Source of the DNA: Paracentrotus lividus
Taxonomy: Eukaryota > Echinodermata > Echinoidea > Camarodonta > Echinidae
Length of the DNA stretch: 64,000 nucleotides
Direction of reading: 5' to 3'
NCBI GenBank assembly: GCA_940671915.1
Contig: CALNVZ010001960.1
Span: 138,125-202,124, forward strand
The notes beneath the pieces are model-generated. The model saw only the letters and a list, made by a program, of their open reading frames with translations. It searched no databases and was not told where the DNA came from. Made by a program: the position numbers and the translations under genes. This document shows, piece by piece, positions 13,401 through 23,597 of this stretch (the first letter of the stretch is position 1; each line of letters begins with the position of its first letter).

Positions 13401-13730
13401 ATGAAATGTGAATATTTTGGAGCATGATTTTCAATTATCCGTAATTTAGATAGGGCTTTCATACTTTTGCGCGTTTTGGGCGCGTTTCGGTGATTTTCAA
13501 GCCGATCCGCAACTATTCCGGCACCGATATATTTAGAACGAGCACATGGACCCCCATTTTTAACTCTTTACGTGCCACGCCGCCCCAACCACTCTGCCGC
13601 ACTGGTAATCTGTACATGCCAGGGTTTATATCCCCACTGCCAAGTTTTTTCCCCTTGTAGTTAAAGATGACAGTCAATACTTCCTCATAAGTTTTTTTTA
13701 AGAACTTTCGACGACAGTGTTGTCCTTAAA
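10450..13730. other. No gene recognised
   Basis: Contains a (TC)n microsatellite (10467-10487) and AT-rich sequence. Open stretches at 10804-11163 and 12287-12811 lack motifs and good start contexts. Confidence 0.4.
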
Positions 13731-13734
13731 ATAT

Positions 13735-14200
13735 GTGGCATTCTTGTTTGTCTCTAAAGTCACACCAAAAAGCGGGAACTTTCATGAATGAGTGCCATGT
13801 GACTTGTATCTGCCCAATCTTCGGAGAGGTCGCCGTCTTCATTGGTTTCCCAATATCCCCATGTAACATGATGGCTGTTGAAGTCTTCAATAGCCACATT
13901 GATAATGGTTTTCAGATACTTCATGGAGAATGTTAAAAATCTGAGTTTGAAGTTTATAGGCAGAGCTTACATAGATTCCTATAAGCTTAATGGTGATAAT
14001 TACAATATGTTGTCTGTATTACAGGAATTGTCCACAGATAGACCAGTATGCACACCAATTGCGCTCTCGTACTGGTCATGTGTTCTCTCAATTATTAGAG
14101 TCATTCCAGGGATGCGTGGACAAGCGCCAGAAGGCCCACGATGTATGTCCTCCTGGAGGCACAGAATTTCGCTCTGGTGCATTATATTTCTCACAAAACC
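13735..14200 (-). pseudogene. LINE endonuclease-domain relic
   Basis: Minus-strand frames give ILCLQEDIHRGPSG, RIPGMTLIIERTHDQYESAI and, in another frame, EDFNSHHVTWGYWETNEDGD then WADTSHMALIHE. These match the conserved blocks of the AP-endonuclease-like domain of non-LTR retrotransposons (LQE, DFNSH). Frames are shifted and stops intervene. Whether it belongs to the same family as the reverse transcriptase at 2423-3702 is unknown. Confidence 0.75.
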
Positions 14201-14279
14201 ACAAATATCATACCGGTATCTTTGTGATCAAACAAAAACGCAAATGTGTACACAGTGATGATCCAAGGAGATAAATATA

Positions 14280-15569
14280 TTTGACAGACATTTTAATGTA
14301 AAAAAAAAATAAATAAGAAGAATTAAAAAATATATAAAAATATAAATGGTTTAAGAGGGTATTTGGCTTCCATTTTGTGTGATATTGAATGTGGCTGGTG
14401 TTTAGACAACACAATCTTCCCTAAATGGGGAGTAAATGAGACCTATCATTGAGTAATACAGATATTTTAAATTTTCAAAATAGAGGGCGCTATAACAAAT
14501 ATGCAAATTAGCTTGAAATTTACGTCATGCGACATAATAAAACAATATTTAGTAAAGTTCCCAGAGAAATGCAGACATTATTAAACTGACTAAAAGTGTA
14601 GATTTACACATTTGTCGAGGGAAAATCTGTATTTTAGCGGCCATTTAGTATGACGTCAAATATCTCAAAATGCTCAATGCTGACAGAGTGTCAGCAATCG
14701 GTTTCTTCATACTGAATGTTAAGACAATCATAATCCGTTGAAAGAAAAACTATAGACGCCAAAACAAGGTACATCGGGTTGGCTGGACTATGTGGTAATG
14801 AAAATGGAGAAAATCTGAAAATTTGTGTACAAAATAAATGGAGAGTTGTTCATAAAAGCGGCCATTTTGAAGCTGATGTAGCCAATTTGAGGATACCCAT
14901 AGAAGTTGTAACGAGACTTTTCAAACTTCTATAGCTTTCTTATTTTATTACTGATTATGATGAAACTTTTTTTTTAAAATTGATCCTCTCATACTCTTTC
15001 ATATAAAAGTGTATAATTTCTTTGGGTACTGGTTTCCTTTAAAACTGACTTTCTTGGCAGTGCAACCTGGTTTTAGTTTTTGCTTAAATCAACCAACCAT
15101 CTTTCATAGGGGCAGCTCCCAAACAAGAAAAAAGTACTTCCGACACTATCAGTATCATTCTAATATAATCAATTTAAGATGTCTTCTCTATTATATATGT
15201 AAAGGAACCTAAATAATTCATTATTATTGGGTGCTTATCTGACAAGGGGAATGGACACCCTTCCCCCTCACCCACAGGTTCCTCAGTCTGGGCAGAATGG
15301 CAATATTGATATATAATATTGTATGGCTTTTGGAGATACAAATTAAGGATATGCTCAAGTGCAGTAGGCATTTTAGTACTTATTGAAGCCTTATGAGGAT
15401 TTCATTGTTGCTCTGTCGCATATGCAAATTAAATCAATTTAGCTTTTCTCCATATTCAACGTTTCCTTATAAATTAAACATGTAAATGGGACTTTCAAAT
15501 AATAAATGCAGGGCTGTGCAGATTGACTGCTATAATGTGCACTAAACTACCTGGTGCTGATGCAATTTT

Positions 15570-15622
<53 letters not shown>

Positions 15623-15850
15623 AATGCTCAAAACACACAATATTCATTTATGAATAAAAAGCAAAGCCTCTATAGATTACAGCGAAAGCCTCAATTTTTT
15701 GTGGAATAGCACCATCTGTTGTCTATAATAAAAATAGTCTAAATTTTGATGTTCAGGCGCCGTTTGCAAATTAGGGGTATTAACAGCGCGGGCTGATGAT
15801 TTAAAACACACAATGGAATGAGCATGTAATTATTACGTGGTCCGCGCACA
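14280..15850. other. Non-coding, with a (CA)n microsatellite
   Basis: (CA)n at 15571-15619. The remainder shows no exon-like open frames or recognised repeats. Confidence 0.5.
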
Positions 15851-15853
15851 GTA

Positions 15854-16590
15854 GTGAGTTTTCGCAGGACTACGGGGAACTTATCTAGAACGTTAGCAAA
15901 AAAGAGGGCACTATTTTCAAAATGCCTGCAAACCCTCGTTTTCTATCTTCTTCAATAACTTTGAATAAAAGTTTCCAATGGTAACCGCACATGTTCCCTT
16001 TGGCTTGTGAGACATTGTAACGTCTATTGTTGCAATAAGAATTCAATCCAAAGGCTACTTTACTGGGGATACCTAGTTCTTTCTTTTTTTCATACCAAGG
16101 TTTTATTGTGACAAATGCATCTATGCGTATAACAGCTGACCTAAAACATTGCTGATATGAAAAGAAATAACCTACCGCCCAGCCTTTATGATTAGTCAAA
16201 TCAAAGTATGCTTCTTTTATGTTTTAGCAAAGGGGGAAATGCCTGTATACATTCCTATCAAAGCGCTCGCTTATTATAACTGACTTACGTTCTCAGCTGA
16301 GAACCTAGATACGTTCTACGTTTCGGGAGAACGTACATTTCCCCAAAATAGCGTTGTAGATTTTGACAACGGGGAGCTATCTCTTGTAGCTAGGGGAAAC
16401 CCTCGTTTGTGCACACGAAAACTTGTAATTTAAACGCTTGCCAGCCATTTCTAGCAAATACCAGTTTTACACACTCTTTTTCCTGTACTAACAGTATGCA
16501 GGAGTTTGGGGTTTGAGCTATTTTAAAAATAAAGTCGTCCATAAAGCTAACGTTCTAGATTAGCGTCCCCGTAGTCCAGCGAAAGCTCCC
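15854..16590. mobile_element. TA-flanked MITE (family M737), copy 2, complete
   Basis: 737 bp, ends GTGAGTTTTCGCAGGACTAC and GTAGTCCAGCGAAAGCTCCC, TA at 15852-15853 and 16591-16592. The subterminal block TCTAGAACGTTAGC is mirrored. No coding capacity seen. Confidence 0.88.
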
Positions 16591-16599
16591 TAATGTACA

Positions 16600-17535
16600 C
16601 TAGTCAAGAACGTAACATTATGGGAGTGGAGCATGAACATTGTGTTCTTTGCGATTTAATTTTGGAACATGCCAAATTTCCCAAATTTCAAATTAATTCA
16701 AAAGAGCCGTCAAGGATATTATAATTCAAGGGCTTGTAAACGGAAAGGTTTATATACATTTTTGTCAAAATTCGGTTATGTCCACCAAATCCATGTATAT
16801 GTATGTGTGCCAGAACAGGCTATGTCCTCACAGGACATAGACAGTTCTGGCAATCCATATCCTGTGAGGATATCTGCAGTTGTGACCATGGGTGTCGATT
16901 GTGGGGGGGATGGGGGGATGCATCCCCCCATCCCCATATATTTTGATATCAAGAAAATAAAAAATATCATATTATATGCATATAAATCTAACCATTACAA
17001 ATTCGTTATCGTATAAAACACTTTTATGACATTATTTTTGCAGTCTAAAAAGCATATTTCTGACATTCAAAAATCCAAAATTTTCTCACTCTTTCGTTAA
17101 TCTTCCTTGTATGTGCTTGATATACTTTAGCAATCATGTACACATGTATTACACAATACACCGTGTAGATAATGGAAGGGTAGATGTTTCACTATTCACA
17201 ATTTATTTTTTATTTTTTTTTTTTTTAATTTATGATAATCAGGGGCACCGAACCAAGGGTGCATAGGGGACAGGTGCCTCGAAAAGTAAAACTGAAGGCA
17301 TAAGTATTTCCCCCTCAAAAATTCACGATAGTTTTGAAAAAAATAAATAATAAATATTGAAGAGTCTGTAACACTAACTTTGGCTCTTCAATGGCAACTT
17401 TGAAGGTAGCTTTTTCCGACTCGGACTATTGTTTATAAAATACACTTCCACTATTCTCCGGGGGCTACATGCCCTCTTTTCAAATTAGTCGCTATATAAT
17501 TTGCTTTCAAATTTCAGATAACTGTTAAAAATTGC
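16600..17535. other. Non-coding, with clustered hairpins
   Basis: Three palindromic structures at 16809-16850, 16858-16874 and 16906-16935, then AT-rich text. A 115-codon open stretch over them is an accidental frame. Confidence 0.5.
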
Positions 17536-17539
17536 ATGA

Positions 17540-18370
17540 AAATTTTCAGCTCGCGCTTCGCGCTCGCATAGTATAAGATAGTGCAAACTGCACTTGACTT
17601 TGTTCATCTTTTATGCATGTATTAACGTCACGATGGTAAGTTTAAAACACCAAACTCCCTCCCAGTTTCGTGCTCCCATGAGCTTACAAGCATCTTGTTT
17701 CATCAGGTCTTTATTATTGAGAAAAATTTCAGCTCGCGCTTCGCGCTCGCACAATATTGCCCTAACTGGAATTCGTCCATATTTATATAGATTTTCGTTT
17801 GTTGGCATACGTCATGAGGTTCCGCTTCTAATCACCAGTTAAAGCACCCTAGCCCTCCATTAATGTTGCACTTATAGTCATGTAACGCTACACTATACCA
17901 TGTTTCAGTTCAATATTATTGAGAAAATTTTAAACTCGCGCTTCGCGCTCGCATTATGCAGCCTTATGAATTCGACGATATACTAGTACTCATTATGCAT
18001 CATAATGTGCATATGTGTATCTATAGACATTACATCATGATGGTCCCCTTTATAATAAGCAAGATAAAGCTCCTTCCCCCTTTCGCGTTCGTATTATTCT
18101 ACAAAATATGTCCCATTTCATGTCACTATTATTGAGAAAATTTTCAGCTCGCGCTTCGCGCTCGCATAATGAATTTGAAAATATGTACTCGTACATACTC
18201 ACATGCATGCATGTGTGTATTATCTGTAGCCATTACATCATCGTGGTCCCGCTTTAACAAACCAGTTAAAGCACCTTCCTCGTTTCGCGCTCGCTTTATG
18301 CTATAAATGCCCCATTTCATGTCATTATTATTGAGAAAATTTTCAGCTCGCGCTTCGCGCTCGCATTATA
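17540..18370. repeat. ~200-bp tandem repeat marked by GCTCGCGCTTCGCGCTCGC
   Basis: The block GAGAAAATTTTCAGCTCGCG plus CTTCGCGCTCGCAT occurs at about 17545, 17725, 17930, 18140 and 18345. Sequence between blocks is partly shared (ATTACATCATGATGGTCCC, CAGTTAAAGCACC). Isolated relatives of the 19-base core appear at 7660-9900 and 30910. Confidence 0.85.
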
Positions 18371-18399
18371 CAATACATTTTCCCCATATGTATATGCAT

Positions 18400-19645
18400 G
18401 TGGGTATACAAGCATTACCCCACCCCCAACAATGGGCACTGCGATCATATACCATCGTAGGTGTCACATTGAGGAATAGAGGAAATATCGACGATCATCC
18501 CCCCCCCCCAATCGCCAAAACAAATCGATACCGTTGGTTGTGACAGACAAACGTACATGAATATGCAGAAAATTAGTGGACTTAAAAACTGGACATGGAC
18601 CGTTCTGGTCTCAAACCCTCGAATTTACTGTGATACAAAAATGATCTCAGCTGTTTATTTAGGGGGTTAAACTAATGAACTTCACACACTTTTGCAAAGT
18701 ATGACACATACACCATCTTAAAACCAAAATAGAGTGTATACCCAACCATTTTAAAATAGTTAAGTTTGTCTAAATTTGACCTGTGAGAAAAAAGCACATT
18801 AAGATAAGATTTTTATGCTTTCATTTTTCAATTTTTATTTTCTCTCCAGAATGACTTTATGTACAAAAAAAAGTAAATAGAATTTTTCATAATTTCATAA
18901 TATTCATAAAAATCTTCTAATTTAGCGTCTTTATTGACGTGAAAGTTCTCTCTCTCTTCAATTAAAATCCAATCAAATTAAATATTAAATTGAATCAAGT
19001 ACTTTCTAACTTACACAAATTGAAGAAAAAGGAAACGGTTTATCATTATTTAAAAAAAAAAATAAAAAAAAAATGAATCCATAAACATTATCAAAACAAT
19101 ATAAAAAATATATATATAAAACGAAAGGCTCACAACATTTTTTTTTTGAATAGTTCTTGGAATATTTCTGCAAAAATAATCCATCAACTCTTCAAGGTAG
19201 CGAGTAATCATATTTGCATACTTTGAAATAAGGAGATATTAACCCCAAATATTTTATTTACAGTTATAGCTTACAAATCTGAAATGGGGTAAGGAATTAT
19301 TCGAATAGTTGGCTATTATTGGATATTTTTGGACTTTTGGCGATCTAAATGTTTGATTTTTATTTAGGGTGTCCAAATGACTCACGCAATAATTGTCTTG
19401 TACTGCACATCATCAAATTTAGGACAAACTGCGAGAATAATAAATTCTTCCATGAGTTATTCCCAACATATCTACTGTCGTATAGTTCGATAGAATCTAA
19501 AAAAATTGAGACAAATCTACTTATAAAGTTACAAAGACAAGAACTAAAAAAGTTTTACTTTTTCTTTACGACACATTTGGGATTTTGTTTGTTCGGGAAA
19601 GATTCCGACAAATCGGTCATCCTGGTAAGTCACGTACTTACCCAC
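18400..19645. other. AT-rich non-coding stretch
   Basis: No exon-like frames or repeats recognised. Poly-A and poly-T runs near 19050 and 19140. Confidence 0.4.
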
Positions 19646-19648
19646 TTA

Positions 19649-19907
19649 TGTGGCGGTCACAACTCCTCGTAGGCTACGGGGCACGTGCCATCAACGTAGC
19701 CTGCGTTGTATGTACAATGCACGCACAGGTCCTGGGTCAACTTCTGCGATTCCTGCGTTTCTGTAGTAAGGGTATTGTAAAAAAAAAAAAACTTCCTGCA
19801 CGTCGTACATGCATTGTACCTTCAAGGTACCTCCGCTGCACGAATTTTCTACGAAATCCATCGTAGGGAGTTGCACGTCGATGGTACGGCGAGTTGTGAC
19901 CGCCGCA
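19649..19907. mobile_element. 259-bp MITE, TSD TTA (PIF/Harbinger-like)
   Basis: Termini TGTGGCGGTCACAACTC ... GAGTTGTGACCGCCGCA, flanked by TTA at 19646-19648 and 19908-19910. Non-coding, with further mirrored sequence inside. It lies 56 bp upstream of the duplicated SDR exon. Confidence 0.8.
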
Positions 19908-20740
19908 TTACAGACCATCAATATTTAAAAAAAACGCTCTTGTTATAAAGCCGATGATGTAATAGATTCTGTATGTTGAGTGAGAAGAATGGAGCGCAGA
20001 CGACCATCTACTGTACCGTAGAGGAATCGATTACAAAATACTCAGGGCGATACTTCGCAAACTGTGGGCTGGAAAAGGAGTCCAAACTAGCTAAAGGGGG
20101 TATCTCACTGAGTTGCGAACATTTGGGCGAAGCAAGGGCGAATTTAGAGATTTTCGTATACATAGAATGCCTAATCCACCTCGATTCAGTAGGTAGGCTT
20201 TTTGATGTGAGGCATTTTCTTTTGTATGTGTTTTCCGGACAATGAGTATTTTGAATGTACGGAACTTCTGAATGAATGGAGTCGAAATACAGGAATTCTT
20301 TTTGTCCTGCATTGGGGCATGAAGTGATCGATCTTGGTTTCAACTACATTCCTTTCGATAGGCCTGAATAATTCTTTTGAAAATAATTCTCCAAAAAGTT
20401 TTGAACATGTTCAAAATTTCTAGGCGAATTTATTTATGATCGATTGCAAGTGCATAATTCTGTGTGTAAAAATGGTTGAATATACATATAAATAGGTTTA
20501 CTGATATTACTAAACATATATGGAAAGGGTCAACATAAATTTGAATCGGATAAGAATTACTCGATGAAAAAAATATAATTCTCTAAAATATGTTTGGAAA
20601 TAATAATAATAATCCAGCGTATATAGTGTCTTTGATCATGTTGATTGGTATTGTCATTAACAATAAACGCAAATAAAACATTCAGATTTCACTTCCGGGC
20701 GTGGCTGGGCGTTGGGGGGTAATTGAGCTGGTAGTCATTA

Positions 20741-21632
20741 GGTGGATTCATACTTGCCCGATCTGGAAAAGTTCCCGTAATCTCTGATCGGGTATTCTTA
20801 CCCCGATCACAAACTACGCGTAATTTTGCAAGTGTGAAACCAAATTACGCGTAATATTCCCGAAGATAAATACCCGTAAATTAGTAGGTACTTCGTCGAA
20901 ACTACGCGTAGTTTCGCCAAGGTCGTGGGAACTTTTGTAGTGTGAACATAAATTACGGGAACTTTCTATTCCCCCTTTCTTTTTCTCATGTATTTCTATG
21001 TTTTTCCTTCTTTCTTCTCGTTCCTTATGTATTTCTTTGTTTTTCCTTCTTTCCCCGCTTTTCTTATGTATTTCCTTGTTTTTCCTTCTTTTTGCTCTTT
21101 CCTTATGTATTTCTTTGTTTTTCTTTTTTCTTCTCTTTCCTTATGTATTTCTTTGTTTTTCCTTCCTTCTTCTCGTTCCTTATGTATTTCTTTGTTTTCC
21201 TTCGTTCATCTCTTTTTTTATGTATTTCTTTGTTTTTCCTTCTTTCCCCGCTTTTCTTATGTATTTCTTTGTTTTTTTTTTCTTCTTTCTTCTCTTTCCT
21301 TATGTATTTCTTTGTTTTCCTTCTTTCTTTTCGTTCCTTATGTATTTCTTTATTTTTTCCTTCTTTCCCCGCTTTTCTTATGTATTTCTTTGTTTTTCCT
21401 TCTTTCTTTTTGTTCCTTATGTATTTCTTTGTTTTTCCTTCTTTCCCCACTTTTCTTATGTATTTCTTTGTTTGTTCTATTTCATCCCTTGTTTATTACT
21501 TCGGGTATTTTTCCCGAAAAAGACGGTTCGGGCAGGTGTGAACATGCAAAACAAATTACGCGTAATTTGGTGGTTGGAAAAGTTCCCGTAATTTACGGGT
21601 ATTTTTCCCGATCGGGCAGGTGTGAATCCACC
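20741..21632. mobile_element. Nested TIR element (TA-flanked) carrying a 39-bp minisatellite
   Basis: Ends GGTGGATTCATACTTGCCCG and its mirror (CGGGCAGGTGTGAATCCACC), with TA on both outer sides. Subterminal mirrored blocks contain GTTCCCGTAATTTACGGG and several TACGCGTA palindromes. The centre is the 39 bp repeat array. It sits inside the Harbinger-like element, so it is younger than that insertion. Confidence 0.75.
20980..21475. repeat. 39-bp tandem repeat, about 13 copies
   Basis: Units of the form TATGTATTTCTTTG-TTTTTCC-TTCTTTC-(TTCTC/CCCGC)-TTTCCT. The unit length is 39, a multiple of three, and the unit lacks stops, so long open frames appear in several frames on both strands (13-residue periodic peptide such as YVFLCFSFFPRFS). 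These are by-products of the array, not genes. Confidence 0.9.
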
Positions 21633-22039
21633 TATTTTCTTTTTCAATTATCATTACTATTATCATTTCCATATTAACGGTTATCATTTTGTTTTTTCAT
21701 CTCTGCACCCATGACTGCATAATTGACAATCAATATTCTCACTTTTGGCAACACACGCACCCACGTACCTACACGAACCAAAACGAAGCAAAAAATGACT
21801 TGTTTCATTGATATGTGTTCACAATTCAGTGAAATTACCCCCTTCGAGTGGGCTGTGGAGCCGGGGTGCTTGGGGGGGGGGGGGGTTCAGCCCCCACTTC
21901 AGTTCTCAGCACACGTGTACAAAATTGCAGAAATGACCATGCATTTGTCATTTCTAGTCTCTTCAGCCCCCCCCCCCCCCCTTCGGCTCAGCTCATCTAC
22001 TTTCAAAAACGCTCCACGGCCCCTGCTTTGTGATTGCAT

Positions 22040-22390
22040 AAAAAAGCAGTACAAAAGAAAACATGCCAATACCATACAATATAACCCACCTGTACTTGCC
22101 TAACAAGGCAGTAGGCCTACAAAAGAAAACATGCCATGATCATTCAGTACAACCCCTTTGTGCTTGCCTAACAAGGCAGTACAAAAGAAAACATGCCATG
22201 TTGATACAGTTAGATAACCCTATTGAGCTTGCCTAACTAAGCAGCACAAAAGAATATATGCAATTCTTATACAACGAGAAAACCCCTTTGAGCTTGGATT
22301 ACTGGCCAAAGCATCGCTAAAGAAAACATGCCATTCTCTGATACAACGAGATAACCCCTTTATGCTTGTCTAACAAAGCAGCACAAAAGA
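22040..22390. repeat. ~70-bp degenerate tandem repeat, about 5 copies
   Basis: Recurrent block AGCAGTACAAAAGAAAACAT, then GCCAT, a variable stretch, AACCCCTTTG, GCTTGCCTAACAA. It lies near the right end of the Harbinger-like element. Confidence 0.8.
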
Positions 22391-22735
22391 ACGTTGGTAG
22401 ATCCTCTATATATATAACACTCTGTAAATTCGCCTGGGTTCGCAACCAGTGAGATACCCCCTTAAGGACGAACAAGCGGCGAAGCAACTCTGGGATGTAA
22501 GCTGTGAAGGGACTGGAGTGGACCCCAACCTACTACCAGGCTAAACGGCTCATTATGCATCGTAGCTACTCGCAACTTGTTGCAATCGACTGGTCAGTTG
22601 ATACGTGGCATTTAAAGTTCTTACGACTTTAAATGCTCCTTAAAGAGCTGTTAAGTGCAGTAGACAGTCGGAAACTTAAAATATTTTTTAGAGTTGGAAA
22701 ATAATCTAGCGACGCTCATTCTCTTCTCATGATTG

Positions 22736-23597
22736 TTAAGTAGGCCTACAGCCAAGGAATGTAAGAAGTTGATCATTCATGTTAGGACGATGGGGCCCGG
22801 TTGGATGAACGTCATCATCGAGTAGTTGCGCATGCGTCATATCCCATGCGTCGATGAAACCAATCCGCTCATCACGAAAGATTATTTTACGCATACGCTC
22901 CTCGGAGCCTCTTGCGTACCAATCGCTGCTAGATGCATGAACTACGAAATTTTCATGTTGCCGTGTATTGGCGCCTTTAAATAATACCACAGCGCGTTTG
23001 TTTCGATCAAGCAATCTTCCCATAGCGGCAGCTATTCCTCGCACTCTATTCTCGTAATACAGAGGAGGAGTCGAGCAAAAGTGTGCCCAAATGGACACCA
23101 CAACCACTGGCGAGCCAGAGCTCCCAATTTTATCGATTCTATTAGCAATGTACTCCACATCAACATCAAAAGTCCAAAGCGACTGGAAGATTGGGTATTT
23201 GTGAAAAGCGTAAAATAATGTGATATTTCGCTCTACGTCTTTAGCGATAACGGAACTGGTAGTGAATGCTGTATCTCTCGTATTCAAAAAAGATTTTGAT
23301 AAGTTCAATTGGTCTAGATAATAACTGTGTAACTGACGGATAGTAGAATCTCCCATAAAATACAGTTGCCTATTTTTTAAACAATTCTTAACTCTATCAG
23401 CATCTCTGAATCGATTTAACTGACAAGATGGTGGGAACCAATTGCCCTGTTCGTAATATCCTGCAACTTCTGGTTGTCTGCCTTGTTGTCTTATAGAACA
23501 GATGGGTAGATCTTGAGGCATTACCTTCTTGTGTTTTAAGGCGTTACTTCCAATCACTATTACAGACTTTATCGTACCCGGAACGCTGGTTTTCGAT
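22736..23597 (-). CDS. NXPE gene, terminal exon (PC-esterase domain)
   Basis: Acceptor gaatttacag followed by A TCG AAA ACC. The frame runs uninterrupted to the stop at 22736-22738 after GCRPT. It contains the GDS block, an SIWAHFC segment, KGANTR and the C-terminal DDDVHP block. The exon starts upstream of the internal GTG at 23557, so that codon is not a start. Confidence 0.88.

Larger units (their letters stand above)
20095..22462. mobile_element. PIF/Harbinger-like non-autonomous DNA transposon, TSD TAA
   Basis: Termini AGGGGGTATCTCACTG ... CAGTGAGATACCCCCT, with an imperfect terminal inverted repeat reaching about 50 bp (GTTGCGAAC and GGCGAATTTA also mirrored). It is flanked by TAA at 20092-20094 and 22463-22465. 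The undisturbed exon at 47961-48123 reads AGCTAAGGACG at the same point, with a single TAA: a true empty site. A 3 bp TAA duplication fits PIF/Harbinger (TWA). No transposase frame is visible inside. The interior holds a nested element (20741-21632) and a ~70 bp tandem repeat (22040-22390). Confidence 0.85.
19966..22544 (+). pseudogene. Second copy of the SDR last exon, split by a 2.37 kb transposon
   Basis: 19966-20094 plus 22463-22544 together match the SDR last exon at 47961-48123 with only about six differences, two of them single-base indels, in about 205 bases. The reading frame is intact up to ...ESKLA, where the element at 20095-22462 interrupts it. It resumes with [13 protein letters not shown] and stops at 22542-22544. 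The acceptor (taatag) is kept. No other SDR exon of this orientation is visible between 1 and 19965, so this is either the end of a gene whose other exons lie outside the window or a partial duplicate. As it stands the exon is broken. Confidence 0.85.

Noticed and set aside
20942-21677. Overlapping open frames of about 200 codons on the plus strand and 115 on the minus strand
   Set aside because: All arise from the 39 bp tandem repeat. The peptides are strictly periodic and hydrophobic, with no start context or homology.
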